From Butyrivibrio sp. XPD2006 (GTDB lineage Bacteria > Bacillota > Clostridia > Lachnospirales > Lachnospiraceae): a DNA stretch of 64,000 nt. Every line of letters starts with the position of its first letter. The first letter of the stretch is position 1. A program made the translations under genes and the position numbers. The DNA lies in NCBI RefSeq assembly GCF_000420865.1, contig NZ_ATVT01000004.1, positions 153,718-217,717 of the forward strand. Reading direction: 5' to 3'. Below, piece after piece: positions 15,359 through 23,340 of this stretch. A model generated the notes under the pieces. The model did not search any database. It was not told where the DNA came from and was given only the letters and a program-made list of their open reading frames with translations.

Positions 15359-17561
15359 GGTGGCAGGCCATCTTCTTGCCTTTTCTTTTGCTGCGCTTTT
15401 TTCCGAGATATATCTGCTCTATAACGAGGATGCAGACCATGCCCTGATATCTCTTTTCCCATTTCTGGTTACGGGGATATTCCTTATGTGCTGCATTTTA
15501 GAGAACATCTTCAGCCGCTTTGTATCAGGGGCTGTTTCCATTGTCTTTTCGATAATTCCTTCCCTGGTCCTTGCGTTTATGTTGCGGCGCTTTAATGTGC
15601 TTTTAGTTCTTCAATCCGCAATTATTATGGCTGTTCTTCTAAGGCTGTGTCTTTCTCCCATATTGAGAAAATGGCAGCTTCTTATCACTGTGATCCTGCT
15701 CCTTGATATCGCCGCTTTATATCTGTTCTTTTCTGAAGATGCCTTTAGCAATCATTTCCTATCCGAAAAGCTCTTTTGCATAAGCCTTGTGATCCTTACT
15801 CTGTATTCAGGACAGGCCGTTCTTTTTCCAAAAGAGAGATCTCTTTTCCCGATACATTTCTTCCTGTGTGTCGGGATCCTTGCATCGCTCATTTCCATGA
15901 AGAAAACTCCCATTGACTGGTCTTTTGCAGTTCGCCTAGGACAGAAAATTGCTGAGGGCATAGAGACTGCTGCTGACAATACTTCCTATTACTTCTCTTC
16001 TGCTTTTGGAAGCACCTACTCCACAGGCTACAGTTCTTTATCCGCAAACGGTGGAAAGATCGAGCGCTCCGACAGGCTGCAGATCATTCTTGAGACTGAC
16101 GAAATGCCCTATCGCACATATCAGGATGAAGAAACAGGTGAATTTGAAAACGTGCGCAAAACACTGTATCTATCCGGTGGTATCGGCTCAGATACCACGC
16201 AGTTTGTAAGTTTTCTGGGATTTCTGAATCAGAACGGCATAGACAAAGATACGGCAGCTTTATTCACACAGCCGTCAGCTGTAGACATTGAATATGTCTA
16301 CCTTGATACCCACGATGAAATCGCGCCCCGGTCAGCTTTTCTGCTAACAAGATGGGATCAGAAGATTACAGGAGGCGTCAGCACATCACTTCATAATAAA
16401 GGCTATCGCATAAGCGCACAGTATCTGGACATAGACTATGCAAGTCCTTATCTTACTCATCTTCTCAGATCCGGAAAGGGCGCATCAGCCCTTAACTACG
16501 AAGATGCCTGTGCTTACGCAAAAGACCTGTGGGATATTGAGCTTAGTGAAGTCCTCTCCGCTGATGAATATGAGAAAGCACTCGCGGGGCAGGCAAAGAC
16601 TGGCAGCGACATCAGAAAAGAGTATCTGGACATAACCGGTACCGATAACAGGCTCCTTTCTCTAGCCGATGAGATTACTTCAGGCTGCAGCTCAGATTAT
16701 GACAAGTGCAAGCAGATAGAAAGCTTTCTCAGACAGTACGCCTACACCACTGACTCAGAGGGCGGCTATGACGAAAGCTCAGATATGAGCAGCTCAAAAG
16801 GCATGGCTGACATCTCCGAAAGATTTCTTTTTGATACTGGCAAAGGTTACTGTGTCCATTTCACATCATCCATGGTGATGCTCCTAAGGCTCTCCGGCAT
16901 CCCGGCAAGGGCCGTAACAGGCTATAGATATGCCTTTCCTTTTGAAAAAAATGATGAGTACCGGATAAATGCAAAATGTGCCCACGCCTGGCCAGAAGCC
17001 TACATCAATGGCGCCGGCTGGATTCCCTTTGAGCCAACTCCGGCCTATTATACCCAGGCTGACAGCTCCTGGCACAAAGCTCCTGCTCTTTTGGAAAAAG
17101 CAGAAGAGAGTCCTGTAAAAGATGTACCAAAGGCTTATGTTCAGCCGCAAAACGAACCCTCCCCTGAAGACTCTTTTGCCCAAAACTCACTTCTGGCACT
17201 TAAAGTCCTGTGGCCATTCATCCTTTCAGCAATTCTTCTTGTAGTTCTGCTGATAGCCGGCACAAGGCTCCTTAAGTATCTGCGCTACAAGTATGCCTCG
17301 CCCACAAGGCAGCTGCTGTTTGATGTCGAGCAAATAAAAAAGAGCCTCGTCAAAAGCTCCGGGCTTCAGATCTATGACAGAGGCCATTTGTCGGATTATG
17401 TCCCACTGGCTCCCGACGACATGCAAAGTGACCTCACTGATATTTTTGGCACATGTTACAGACTTATGTACAGCGCAGGAAAAGACAATGCGCCTACCCC
17501 GGCAGAAAATGCCCTGGCCAGAAGCATTAGAGAAAAGCTTGAAAAGAACAAAAGCCACTAA
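15285..17561 (+). CDS. Transglutaminase-like membrane protein (TgpA type)
   Basis: A 758-residue protein with about six N-terminal membrane helices (about 28-225), an extracellular part, a transglutaminase core and one C-terminal membrane helix before a cytoplasmic DUF4129-like tail. The catalytic Cys523 lies in GKGYCVHFTSS and His567 in AHAWPEAY; the third residue falls in GWIPFEPTP, with Glu where many relatives have Asp. It may cross-link or cleave surface proteins. ATG 15285 has AGGA 9 bases upstream and overlaps the DUF58 gene by 74 bases; a GTG at 15360, just past the DUF58 stop, is an alternative. It completes the moxR-DUF58-transglutaminase operon. Confidence 0.87.
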   Translation: MKDKHGSSLTKPLERASISSIFSNEVAGHLLAFSFAALFSEIYLLYNEDADHALISLFPFLVTGIFLMCCILENIFSRFVSGAVSIVFSIIPSLVLAFMLRRFNVLLVLQSAIIMAVLLRLCLSPILRKWQLLITVILLLDIAALYLFFSEDAFSNHFLSEKLFCISLVILTLYSGQAVLFPKERSLFPIHFFLCVGILASLISMKKTPIDWSFAVRLGQKIAEGIETAADNTSYYFSSAFGSTYSTGYSSLSANGGKIERSDRLQIILETDEMPYRTYQDEETGEFENVRKTLYLSGGIGSDTTQFVSFLGFLNQNGIDKDTAALFTQPSAVDIEYVYLDTHDEIAPRSAFLLTRWDQKITGGVSTSLHNKGYRISAQYLDIDYASPYLTHLLRSGKGASALNYEDACAYAKDLWDIELSEVLSADEYEKALAGQAKTGSDIRKEYLDITGTDNRLLSLADEITSGCSSDYDKCKQIESFLRQYAYTTDSEGGYDESSDMSSSKGMADISERFLFDTGKGYCVHFTSSMVMLLRLSGIPARAVTGYRYAFPFEKNDEYRINAKCAHAWPEAYINGAGWIPFEPTPAYYTQADSSWHKAPALLEKAEESPVKDVPKAYVQPQNEPSPEDSFAQNSLLALKVLWPFILSAILLVVLLIAGTRLLKYLRYKYASPTRQLLFDVEQIKKSLVKSSGLQIYDRGHLSDYVPLAPDDMQSDLTDIFGTCYRLMYSAGKDNAPTPAENALARSIREKLEKNKSH

Positions 17562-18649
17562 TCCAGTATTACTTTATTTCTTCCGCTTTCTTTGGCGCGA
17601 TATAACCTGTCATCAGCTATCTGCAAAAACTTATCCAGATCCAGACCACTTTCATAAGCCGCAGCACCTATGGATGCTGTGGCTTTTATTGTCTGTCCGC
17701 CCACCGTAAACTCGCAGCTTTCAATGCACTTCCTGATTTCCTCAAGCATTTTTCCGAACTCATCGTAGGAAATCAGTTCGGGAGATATCAAAAGAAATTC
17801 TTCCCCACCCCATCTTCCGTACAGAAGGCCATTTTCCTGATACTTTCTAAAACAGCCTGTTATCTCTTTTAAGACGGCGTCTCCTGCCAGATGGCCATAG
17901 GTGTCATTTATCTTTTTAAAGAAATCCACGTCAAGAATGGCAATTGACAGTTTTCCTCCAAAACCTTCTACCTTCCGCGAGATCTCAGCCTCAAGAATGT
18001 TCTGTATCTTGTACCTGTTATAAATCTCAGTAAGTGCGTCGTGCTCAGCCACATATTGCAGCGCTTTGTTCTTCATGGTCATTCGCTGGTTGTAAATTGC
18101 TGTATAGATCATTATGGATATAAAACCCAAGGCTGCATTCACGTAATACAGCACAGATGCCAATTGCTCATCCGCTCTGAACTGTGTAGGTAAAAAGCCA
18201 TGTCTGTCCAGATATACCAGCAGCTCAAACCCCAAAATTATCGTAAGTGAATATATGCCGATCTGCTTTTTGGGTCTCTTACTTAGATTTGGAATAAAAA
18301 ACGGAAGAAAGACACTGGAGAGAGTTCCGAAGAGCCATAGATGATATCCACAGGCAAGACCCATGAACATACAGGCAAAAATCACATGCCAGGAAATCTC
18401 ACTTTCCATGATCCATACAGTGACCAGATGACGCCCCTTAGCTATGAGCATGGCACTTACAACATATATCAGAATACTGATAATGTTGATAAATATCATC
18501 GGTGTACATCCAACCCATATATAGAATATCTCCATCAGGCTATGTACCACGCCAAGAGAAACAGCCACCACCATATACTGGCTGTTATCCAGATAGTCAC
18601 CATTATATATTTCCTGATAAGTTCTGTCTCTTAAAGATTCGTTTTCCAT
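17558..18649 (-). CDS. Membrane diguanylate cyclase (GGDEF)
   Basis: A 363-residue protein with an N-terminal block of about six membrane helices and a C-terminal GGDEF domain that would make cyclic di-GMP from two GTP. The active-site signature is GGEEF in GRWGGEEFLLI, and the GTP/metal-binding ILDVDFFKKINDTYGHLAGD stretch is intact, so it should be active. ATG 18649 is preferred; a TTG 8 codons upstream is possible but has no better ribosome binding site. Its stop overlaps the end of the convergent transglutaminase gene by 4 bases, with no terminator between. It is unrelated in its sensor part to the tandem cyclases at 42.9-46.3 kb. Confidence 0.9.
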   Translation of the reverse strand: MENESLRDRTYQEIYNGDYLDNSQYMVVAVSLGVVHSLMEIFYIWVGCTPMIFINIISILIYVVSAMLIAKGRHLVTVWIMESEISWHVIFACMFMGLACGYHLWLFGTLSSVFLPFFIPNLSKRPKKQIGIYSLTIILGFELLVYLDRHGFLPTQFRADEQLASVLYYVNAALGFISIMIYTAIYNQRMTMKNKALQYVAEHDALTEIYNRYKIQNILEAEISRKVEGFGGKLSIAILDVDFFKKINDTYGHLAGDAVLKEITGCFRKYQENGLLYGRWGGEEFLLISPELISYDEFGKMLEEIRKCIESCEFTVGGQTIKATASIGAAAYESGLDLDKFLQIADDRLYRAKESGRNKVILD

Positions 18650-18708
18650 ATAATAATTGTAATTCCGTAACAATATTTATTCAAATAAACAAACCATGAA
18701 CTTTTTAC

Positions 18709-18737
18709 TTGCTAAAGAATCGATAATTGCATATAAT
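18709..18737 (+). promoter_or_regulatory. Promoter of tRNA-Pro
   Basis: TTGCTA (18709-18714), 17-base spacer, TATAAT (18732-18737), 21 bases before the tRNA. Confidence 0.6.
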
Positions 18738-18758
18738 ATCTAAGTTGACATATTTCAT

Positions 18759-18832
18759 CGAGGCGTGGCTCAGTTTGGTAGAGCGCTGCGTTCGGGACGC
18801 AGAGGCCGCAAGTTCGAATCTTGTCGCCTCGA
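18759..18832 (+). tRNA. tRNA-Pro (CGG)
   Basis: A 74-base cloverleaf with acceptor CGAGGCG/CGCCTCG, D-arm GCTCAGTTTGGTAGAGC, anticodon stem CTGCG/CGCAG with loop TTCGGGA giving anticodon CGG, and T-arm CAAGTTCGAATCTTG. CCA is not encoded. It would read the CCG codon. Confidence 0.95.
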
Positions 18833-18840
18833 CTCATTAA

Positions 18841-18874
18841 AAAAGGAGTTTGCAAATCTGCAAACTCCTTTTTT
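18841..18874. terminator. Bidirectional terminator after tRNA-Pro
   Basis: An 11-bp stem AGGAGTTTGCA/TGCAAACTCCT with a 4-base loop and T/A runs on both sides. It ends the tRNA-Pro transcript and, on the other strand, the membrane protein gene at 18899. Confidence 0.85.
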
Positions 18875-18898
18875 GTATTCATCTGATTCTTTTGATCA

Positions 18899-19831
18899 TC
18901 AACCTGCCATGTAGCTGTCGTTGCCCAAATTGCTGATCTCGCTTTCAGCGCGCTTGCAAAGCTCTTTGAACTTGCCTGAAAGCTTGCTGAGCTTGCCATA
19001 TAAGTCAAAGGATATCTCAGTTGTTGGTGCAACCTGCATATATGTGCTCATCATTCTTACAAGGATGTAGCTGTCAACAAAAGCATATCTGACAACACAG
19101 CCGACTACAACACCTGCTACAAAACCTATAACCGTAAACCAGCCAAGCGCTCTAAACAGCAGCACAAAAGCATAAACAGGTACAATACTTGCTACTACTG
19201 TGCCAAGGATCACAACAAGAGAAATCTTGACTGCATCCTTAAGAAGTGTCTTCCAGTTCTGGAAGTAAATAACCACGCCGTCTGCTGCGCTCTTAAAAGC
19301 ACTCTGTTCACTGTTATAGAATGTATAACCAAGGCAGCATTCATCGACATATCCAAGTCCGATCCTGATAAGAGACTTTGCAAATCCGGCTATCATACTC
19401 ATTCCTGGAACAAAATCAAGGAAGCTCTCCACCCTGCCTACAGCATTCTGAAGCTGATTTACTGCTCCGCTCACAAGCCTGTCAAGCAGGAAATAGATGT
19501 TACTGGTAGCAAATCTTGACTTAACCATGCCTATTCCATAATGTACTTCATCGGAAGGAACCTGACCGGTTCTGAATGTTTCGGCAATTACTGCGACATG
19601 TCCGGCCTTAACCAGATATCCGAAATATGTATTTATTACGTAACTGATCGCCAGAGTTCCCGCCAACCAGATTCCAAGGCCGATAAGTCCAACCTCGGCA
19701 CTCTGCATCAGTACGCTTATCCCCATGATTATTGCAAAAAGCAGTACCGACAAAAGCACTGTTGCCATACCCATTCCCAACTTGATCCAAGCGAATTTCA
19801 ATGTTTTTCTGTATACTTCATTAGCTTTCAT
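18899..19831 (-). CDS. Integral membrane protein of unknown function
   Basis: A 310-residue protein that I do not recognise. It has about five hydrophobic segments: two near the N terminus (about 18-40 and 47-70), a middle region around FLDFVPGMSMIAGFAKSLI, and two near 205-250 with VVILGTVVASIVPVYAF and GFVAGVVVGCVVRYAF. Polar loops contain conserved-looking DECCLGYTFYNSEQSAF. The C-terminal 50 residues are charged and probably cytoplasmic. GGAGGAA precedes the start. It stands alone between tRNA-Pro and the two-component genes. It could be a small permease-like or stress-related protein; no catalytic motif is visible. Confidence 0.75.
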   Translation of the reverse strand: MKANEVYRKTLKFAWIKLGMGMATVLLSVLLFAIIMGISVLMQSAEVGLIGLGIWLAGTLAISYVINTYFGYLVKAGHVAVIAETFRTGQVPSDEVHYGIGMVKSRFATSNIYFLLDRLVSGAVNQLQNAVGRVESFLDFVPGMSMIAGFAKSLIRIGLGYVDECCLGYTFYNSEQSAFKSAADGVVIYFQNWKTLLKDAVKISLVVILGTVVASIVPVYAFVLLFRALGWFTVIGFVAGVVVGCVVRYAFVDSYILVRMMSTYMQVAPTTEISFDLYGKLSKLSGKFKELCKRAESEISNLGNDSYMAG

Positions 19832-19921
19832 ACCTTCATTCCTCCTTTAGCGTCTTTAGTAATTACCTTCGCTTCGTGTTCATTATATGGAGACATATAT
19901 TCTTATTGGATATTTTTCCGC

Positions 19922-19960
19922 GAATGGTTGAAAATCTGGTGTGAATGGTTAAAATAATAC
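19922..19960 (+). promoter_or_regulatory. Direct-repeat operator at the LytTR response regulator promoter
   Basis: GAATGGTT occurs at 19922-19929 and 19943-19950, a 21-base period, with similarity extending into the following A/T bases. LytTR regulators bind pairs of 9-base direct repeats about 21-22 bases apart. A weak -10 (TAATAC, 19955-19960) follows directly and no good -35 is seen, as expected for an activator-dependent promoter. The response regulator starts at 19996. Confidence 0.5.
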
Positions 19961-19995
19961 TGTTTATCTTATTTTTTTCAGTTTTGAGGTATTAT

Positions 19996-20694
19996 ATGCG
20001 AGTTGCAATACTTGATGATGAACAAATATTCGTAGACAGTTTATATAAGCTTCTGTTTGGAGATATGAACTATGAGCTTTTCACTTATACCGATCCTGAA
20101 AAGCTCCTTTCAGACTACTCTCAGGGCAAGCGGTTCGATATAATCTTCTGCGATGTTATCATGGAGCCTTATAACGGCATTGAAGTCGGAAGGAAGATCC
20201 GCAGCTATGACTCGACATGCTTTATTATATATCTCACCAGCGACTTATCTTCTGCTCCCAGAGGGTATGAAGTAAATGCTTTCAGATATCTTTTGAAACC
20301 TATTGATGAAAAAGCTCTGTCAGCAACGCTTGGGGATATTCAGGAAGAGATCCGCAAAAAGCAGAAAAATCTCCTGTGTCTTGACACAACATTTGGCTCA
20401 ATGATCATGAACACCGAAGACATTCTTTACATGGAAGCCAATGACAAGGAAACAACCGTCTATACGGATGATGATTCTCTGACCGTGAGAAAGAACCTGA
20501 CTGACTTTGAAGAGCAGCTTTCCGGGCAGCATTTTTTCCGTATACACCGCAAAACACTCGTTAATCTTGGACGTGTTCAGCAATATGATGCTCTGCGCGT
20601 AACGCTTGATAACGGGAGCACACTGATTCTCAGCAGACGCAAATACAAGGAATTCGTATCTGCTTTTAATGCATATATTTCAGGAGAATTTTAA
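19996..20694 (+). CDS. LytTR-family response regulator (AgrA type)
   Basis: A 232-residue regulator with a receiver domain (acidic pair DDE at 7-9, phosphoacceptor Asp53 in IIFCDVIMEP, Lys near KPIDEKAL) and a C-terminal LytTR DNA-binding domain from about 135 (EDILYMEANDKETTVYT, HRKTLVNLGRV). I placed the start at ATG 19996, which has GAGG 6 bases upstream and gives the normal N terminus MRVAILDDEQ; reading from the upstream ATG adds a hydrophobic stretch unlike any receiver. Its stop overlaps the kinase start (TAATG). A 21-base-period direct repeat before the gene suggests autoregulation. Confidence 0.93.
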   Translation: MRVAILDDEQIFVDSLYKLLFGDMNYELFTYTDPEKLLSDYSQGKRFDIIFCDVIMEPYNGIEVGRKIRSYDSTCFIIYLTSDLSSAPRGYEVNAFRYLLKPIDEKALSATLGDIQEEIRKKQKNLLCLDTTFGSMIMNTEDILYMEANDKETTVYTDDDSLTVRKNLTDFEEQLSGQHFFRIHRKTLVNLGRVQQYDALRVTLDNGSTLILSRRKYKEFVSAFNAYISGEF

Positions 20695-22016
20695 TGGGTT
20701 ACCCTATAGTTTTTCACAGCTCTGATATAATTAGCGCACTTGCAAATTCAGCAGCCTACATCGAAATCATACTGTTTCTGCAGTACTTTTGCGGAGGGCA
20801 TCTGGATATTTCAGGCAAGAGACTTTACATACTCTGGCCTGCCTGCTCTCTGGCATTTTTTCTTGCGTATGTTTTTATTCCGGGATCACATACCGATATG
20901 ATATCGGTTTTTGTGGCAATATATCTGACTGTCCTGATGTTCAGCTCATTGAAGCTTGTAGATGCACTGCTGACTGTTCCGGCTTTTTTCCTCTATGCCA
21001 TTTTTTCAATATTTCCGACATTCATATTCAATGCTCTTTTTCCGTATGTGGATGACACTATCGAGATCCTTGATATGCCGCTCCAATACTCTGATATCAT
21101 TACAGACCTGACCATGTTGTTGATCCTTATCGCAATACACGTCATTTCTCTGAAAAAGGGTCTGGTTTTCCATATCAACATCAGAGAAATTGTTCTGGCT
21201 TTCATTTTATTCTGCCTGGTAATGCTTATAACAGCACTTTATTCAGTAGCCACGATTCCGGAAAGCACTCTGAGTTATGCAACGGTATTCTGGAACATCT
21301 TTTTGCCGGTCTCATATTTACTGTGCCTTATCTTCTACATCTACAGTTTGTTTGAAAAGAGAATCCGGCTTCAGAATGAGGCTCTTGCGAGAATACAGAT
21401 GACTTATCTGCAGACACAGTTTGATGCCATGCAGAACCTCCAGCTTCAGGATAATGAAATCAGGAAAAAGAGACATGACCTGAAAAAACATATGGTCGTC
21501 ATTGAAACTCTGGCAGAAGACGGTAATTACGATGAGATCAAGAAATATACCTCAGAGCTCACATCCAGCCTTCCTGCTGCCCCTGTAGCCATCAGCGGCA
21601 ACAATATTGCGGATATAATTCTTTCTAACAGAATGGATACAGCCCGGGAAAGAGGCATCAGATTTAATTATGAGGGCTCACTTGCAGGACTTTCGGAAAT
21701 GCCTGCACCTGACATCTGCTCCATTCTTGCCAATGCACTTGATAACGCACTTGAGGCCTGTGAAAACGTCGAGGACCCCTATATCGATGTTAAAGCTGTA
21801 TGCACCCGCAACTTCACGTCTATTTCAGTTAAGAATCCTGTGCTGGTACAACGCCATATCCACGGAAACACCATTTCCACCACCAAGAAGGATAAGACCA
21901 ACCATGGCTATGGTCTTAAGATAATTCAGGAGCTGGCAGGTAAATATCACGGAAAATGCCTCATATCCTGCAGTAAACTTGAATTCAGCTTAAGGGTTCA
22001 ATTGCAGAATCCCTAA
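20694..22016 (+). CDS. Sensor histidine kinase, AgrC/ComD (GHKL) type
   Basis: A 440-residue kinase with about six to seven N-terminal membrane helices (about 10-220), a coiled coil (ALARIQMTYLQTQFDAMQNL), the phosphoacceptor histidine in RKKRHDLKKHMVVIE at about residue 261, and a GHKL ATPase domain (N-box ILANALDNALEAC, G-box HGYGLKIIQELA). This layout is that of quorum-sensing peptide receptors such as AgrC. No agrB peptidase or agrD-like peptide gene is adjacent, so the signal is unknown. It is coupled to its regulator by a TAATG overlap. Confidence 0.92.
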   Translation: MGYPIVFHSSDIISALANSAAYIEIILFLQYFCGGHLDISGKRLYILWPACSLAFFLAYVFIPGSHTDMISVFVAIYLTVLMFSSLKLVDALLTVPAFFLYAIFSIFPTFIFNALFPYVDDTIEILDMPLQYSDIITDLTMLLILIAIHVISLKKGLVFHINIREIVLAFILFCLVMLITALYSVATIPESTLSYATVFWNIFLPVSYLLCLIFYIYSLFEKRIRLQNEALARIQMTYLQTQFDAMQNLQLQDNEIRKKRHDLKKHMVVIETLAEDGNYDEIKKYTSELTSSLPAAPVAISGNNIADIILSNRMDTARERGIRFNYEGSLAGLSEMPAPDICSILANALDNALEACENVEDPYIDVKAVCTRNFTSISVKNPVLVQRHIHGNTISTTKKDKTNHGYGLKIIQELAGKYHGKCLISCSKLEFSLRVQLQNP

Positions 22017-22045
22017 TAAAACACATGGCAACAATTTGCCGCATC

Positions 22046-22080
22046 AAAAAACCAGCCTACATCAGTAGACTGGTTTTGTT
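22046..22080. terminator. Bidirectional terminator between convergent transcription units
   Basis: AAAACCAGcCTAC/GTAGaCTGGTTTT stem with a 4-base loop and A/T runs on both sides. It ends the AgrC-like kinase transcript and the seven-gene minus-strand string whose last stop is at 22089. Confidence 0.8.
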
Positions 22081-22088
22081 ATGTCTTT

Positions 22089-23339
22089 TTATTCTTCTGT
22101 TGGTTCAATCGAAGGCTCAGCATCCTCTGCGGGAGCATTATTCTCCTCTGCAGGAGTCTCCTCTGCCTCAGGCTCTTTGGCAGCTTCCTCTTCCTTCTTA
22201 TCTTCCTCAGGCTTCTTAACCGTATCGGTAAGATCTTCCAGAAGAATGGTCATCATATCCTCTTCGCTTGGCTCTGCCATAGCAGCAATTCTTCTGGCCT
22301 GGTTGGTGATGATCTCCTCAAAGAGGTTTCTGACTTCTCTTGCGTTAGCGAAGTTATCGATGTTCTCGATCTTCCTTGCTGTGATAAGAGCTCTGATCTG
22401 GTGCTTAACATCTTCAGGAACTATGTAGTCGTACTTCTTGCAGTTCATGTTGAAGATCTCTTCAAGCTCATCAATGTTGTAGTCAGGGAACTCAATGTAC
22501 TTGTTGAATCTGGACTTCAGTCCCGGGTTGGAATCGATAAACTTCTTCATAGGCTCTGTATAGCCTGCTACGATAACAACAAAGTCATCTCTGTTGTCTT
22601 CCATAGCCTTGAGGATCGTATCGATGGCCTCCTGACCGAAAGCATCATCCTTCTGAGCCAGTGCATAAGCCTCATCAATGAAGAGCACTCCGCCCTTGGC
22701 CTTGGCAATCTGCTCCTGAGTCTTGATGGCTGTCTGGCCTACATATCCGGCAACAAGTCCGGAGCGATCCACCTCAACCAGCTGTCCCTTGGAAAGAACA
22801 CCAATCTGTTTGTATATCTGAGCTATGATCCTGGCTACAGTTGTCTTACCTGTTCCTGGATTACCTGTAAATACCAGATGGAGAGATACGGGAACTGACT
22901 TAAGTCCCTGTTCCTGTCTTGCCTTCTGTACCTTAACAAAAGCCGTGAGTTCTTTTACATCGTCCTTAATTGTAGTAAGGCCTATGAGCTTATCAAGGGT
23001 CTCCATGGGATCCTCTTCTGGCTCCTTGGGCGCCTCGGGTTCTGCGGGCTTTACATTTCCGTCTTTTGCAAAAAGAGCTTTAGCCTCCTCGAGAGCATCA
23101 TTGGCGCTTGTTACTGCATCCTTGTTTCCGTTTTTGGCCTCCTCGGCTCTTGCCTTATCTTCCGGAGGAATATATACGCTTCCGTTCTTAGGACCTTCCT
23201 GCACAGGTTTGCTATCCGGTGCACCTGACTCCGGAGTTGAAGAAGGTGCTGTGAAGAAGTCTCCGTACAGACTTCCAAGAAGGTCTCTCTGCATATTTGT
23301 GATCTTATTAAGTGTTTCTAATTCTTTATTTCTATCCAT
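22089..23339 (-). CDS. CbbX/SpoVK-type AAA+ ATPase
   Basis: A 416-residue cytoplasmic protein. An N-terminal coiled region (1-110), rich in Pro, Glu and Ala, leads to an AAA+ domain with Walker A GNPGTGKT at 159-166, Walker B VLFIDEAYAL at about 218-227, sensor I VIVAGYTEPM and arginine finger region GLKSRFNKYIEF. The tail after about 370 is very acidic. This family includes the Rubisco activase CbbX and the sporulation protein SpoVK, and often remodels partner proteins. It starts one base after the stop of the DUF5722 gene with no ribosome binding site of its own, so it probably depends on translational coupling. A sporulation role is unlikely here because other sporulation genes are missing. 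Confidence 0.88.
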   Translation of the reverse strand: MDRNKELETLNKITNMQRDLLGSLYGDFFTAPSSTPESGAPDSKPVQEGPKNGSVYIPPEDKARAEEAKNGNKDAVTSANDALEEAKALFAKDGNVKPAEPEAPKEPEEDPMETLDKLIGLTTIKDDVKELTAFVKVQKARQEQGLKSVPVSLHLVFTGNPGTGKTTVARIIAQIYKQIGVLSKGQLVEVDRSGLVAGYVGQTAIKTQEQIAKAKGGVLFIDEAYALAQKDDAFGQEAIDTILKAMEDNRDDFVVIVAGYTEPMKKFIDSNPGLKSRFNKYIEFPDYNIDELEEIFNMNCKKYDYIVPEDVKHQIRALITARKIENIDNFANAREVRNLFEEIITNQARRIAAMAEPSEEDMMTILLEDLTDTVKKPEEDKKEEEAAKEPEAEETPAEENNAPAEDAEPSIEPTEE

Positions 23340-23340
23340 A

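Noticed and set aside
19996..22016. A complete agr quorum-sensing locus
   Set aside because: Only AgrA-like and AgrC-like genes are present; no AgrB-type peptidase and no short AgrD-like peptide frame was found on either side.
22089..23339. Assignment of the AAA+ ATPase to sporulation (SpoVK) or to Rubisco activation (CbbX)
   Set aside because: Neither sporulation genes nor Rubisco genes are nearby, and the family is broad; only the fold is supported.
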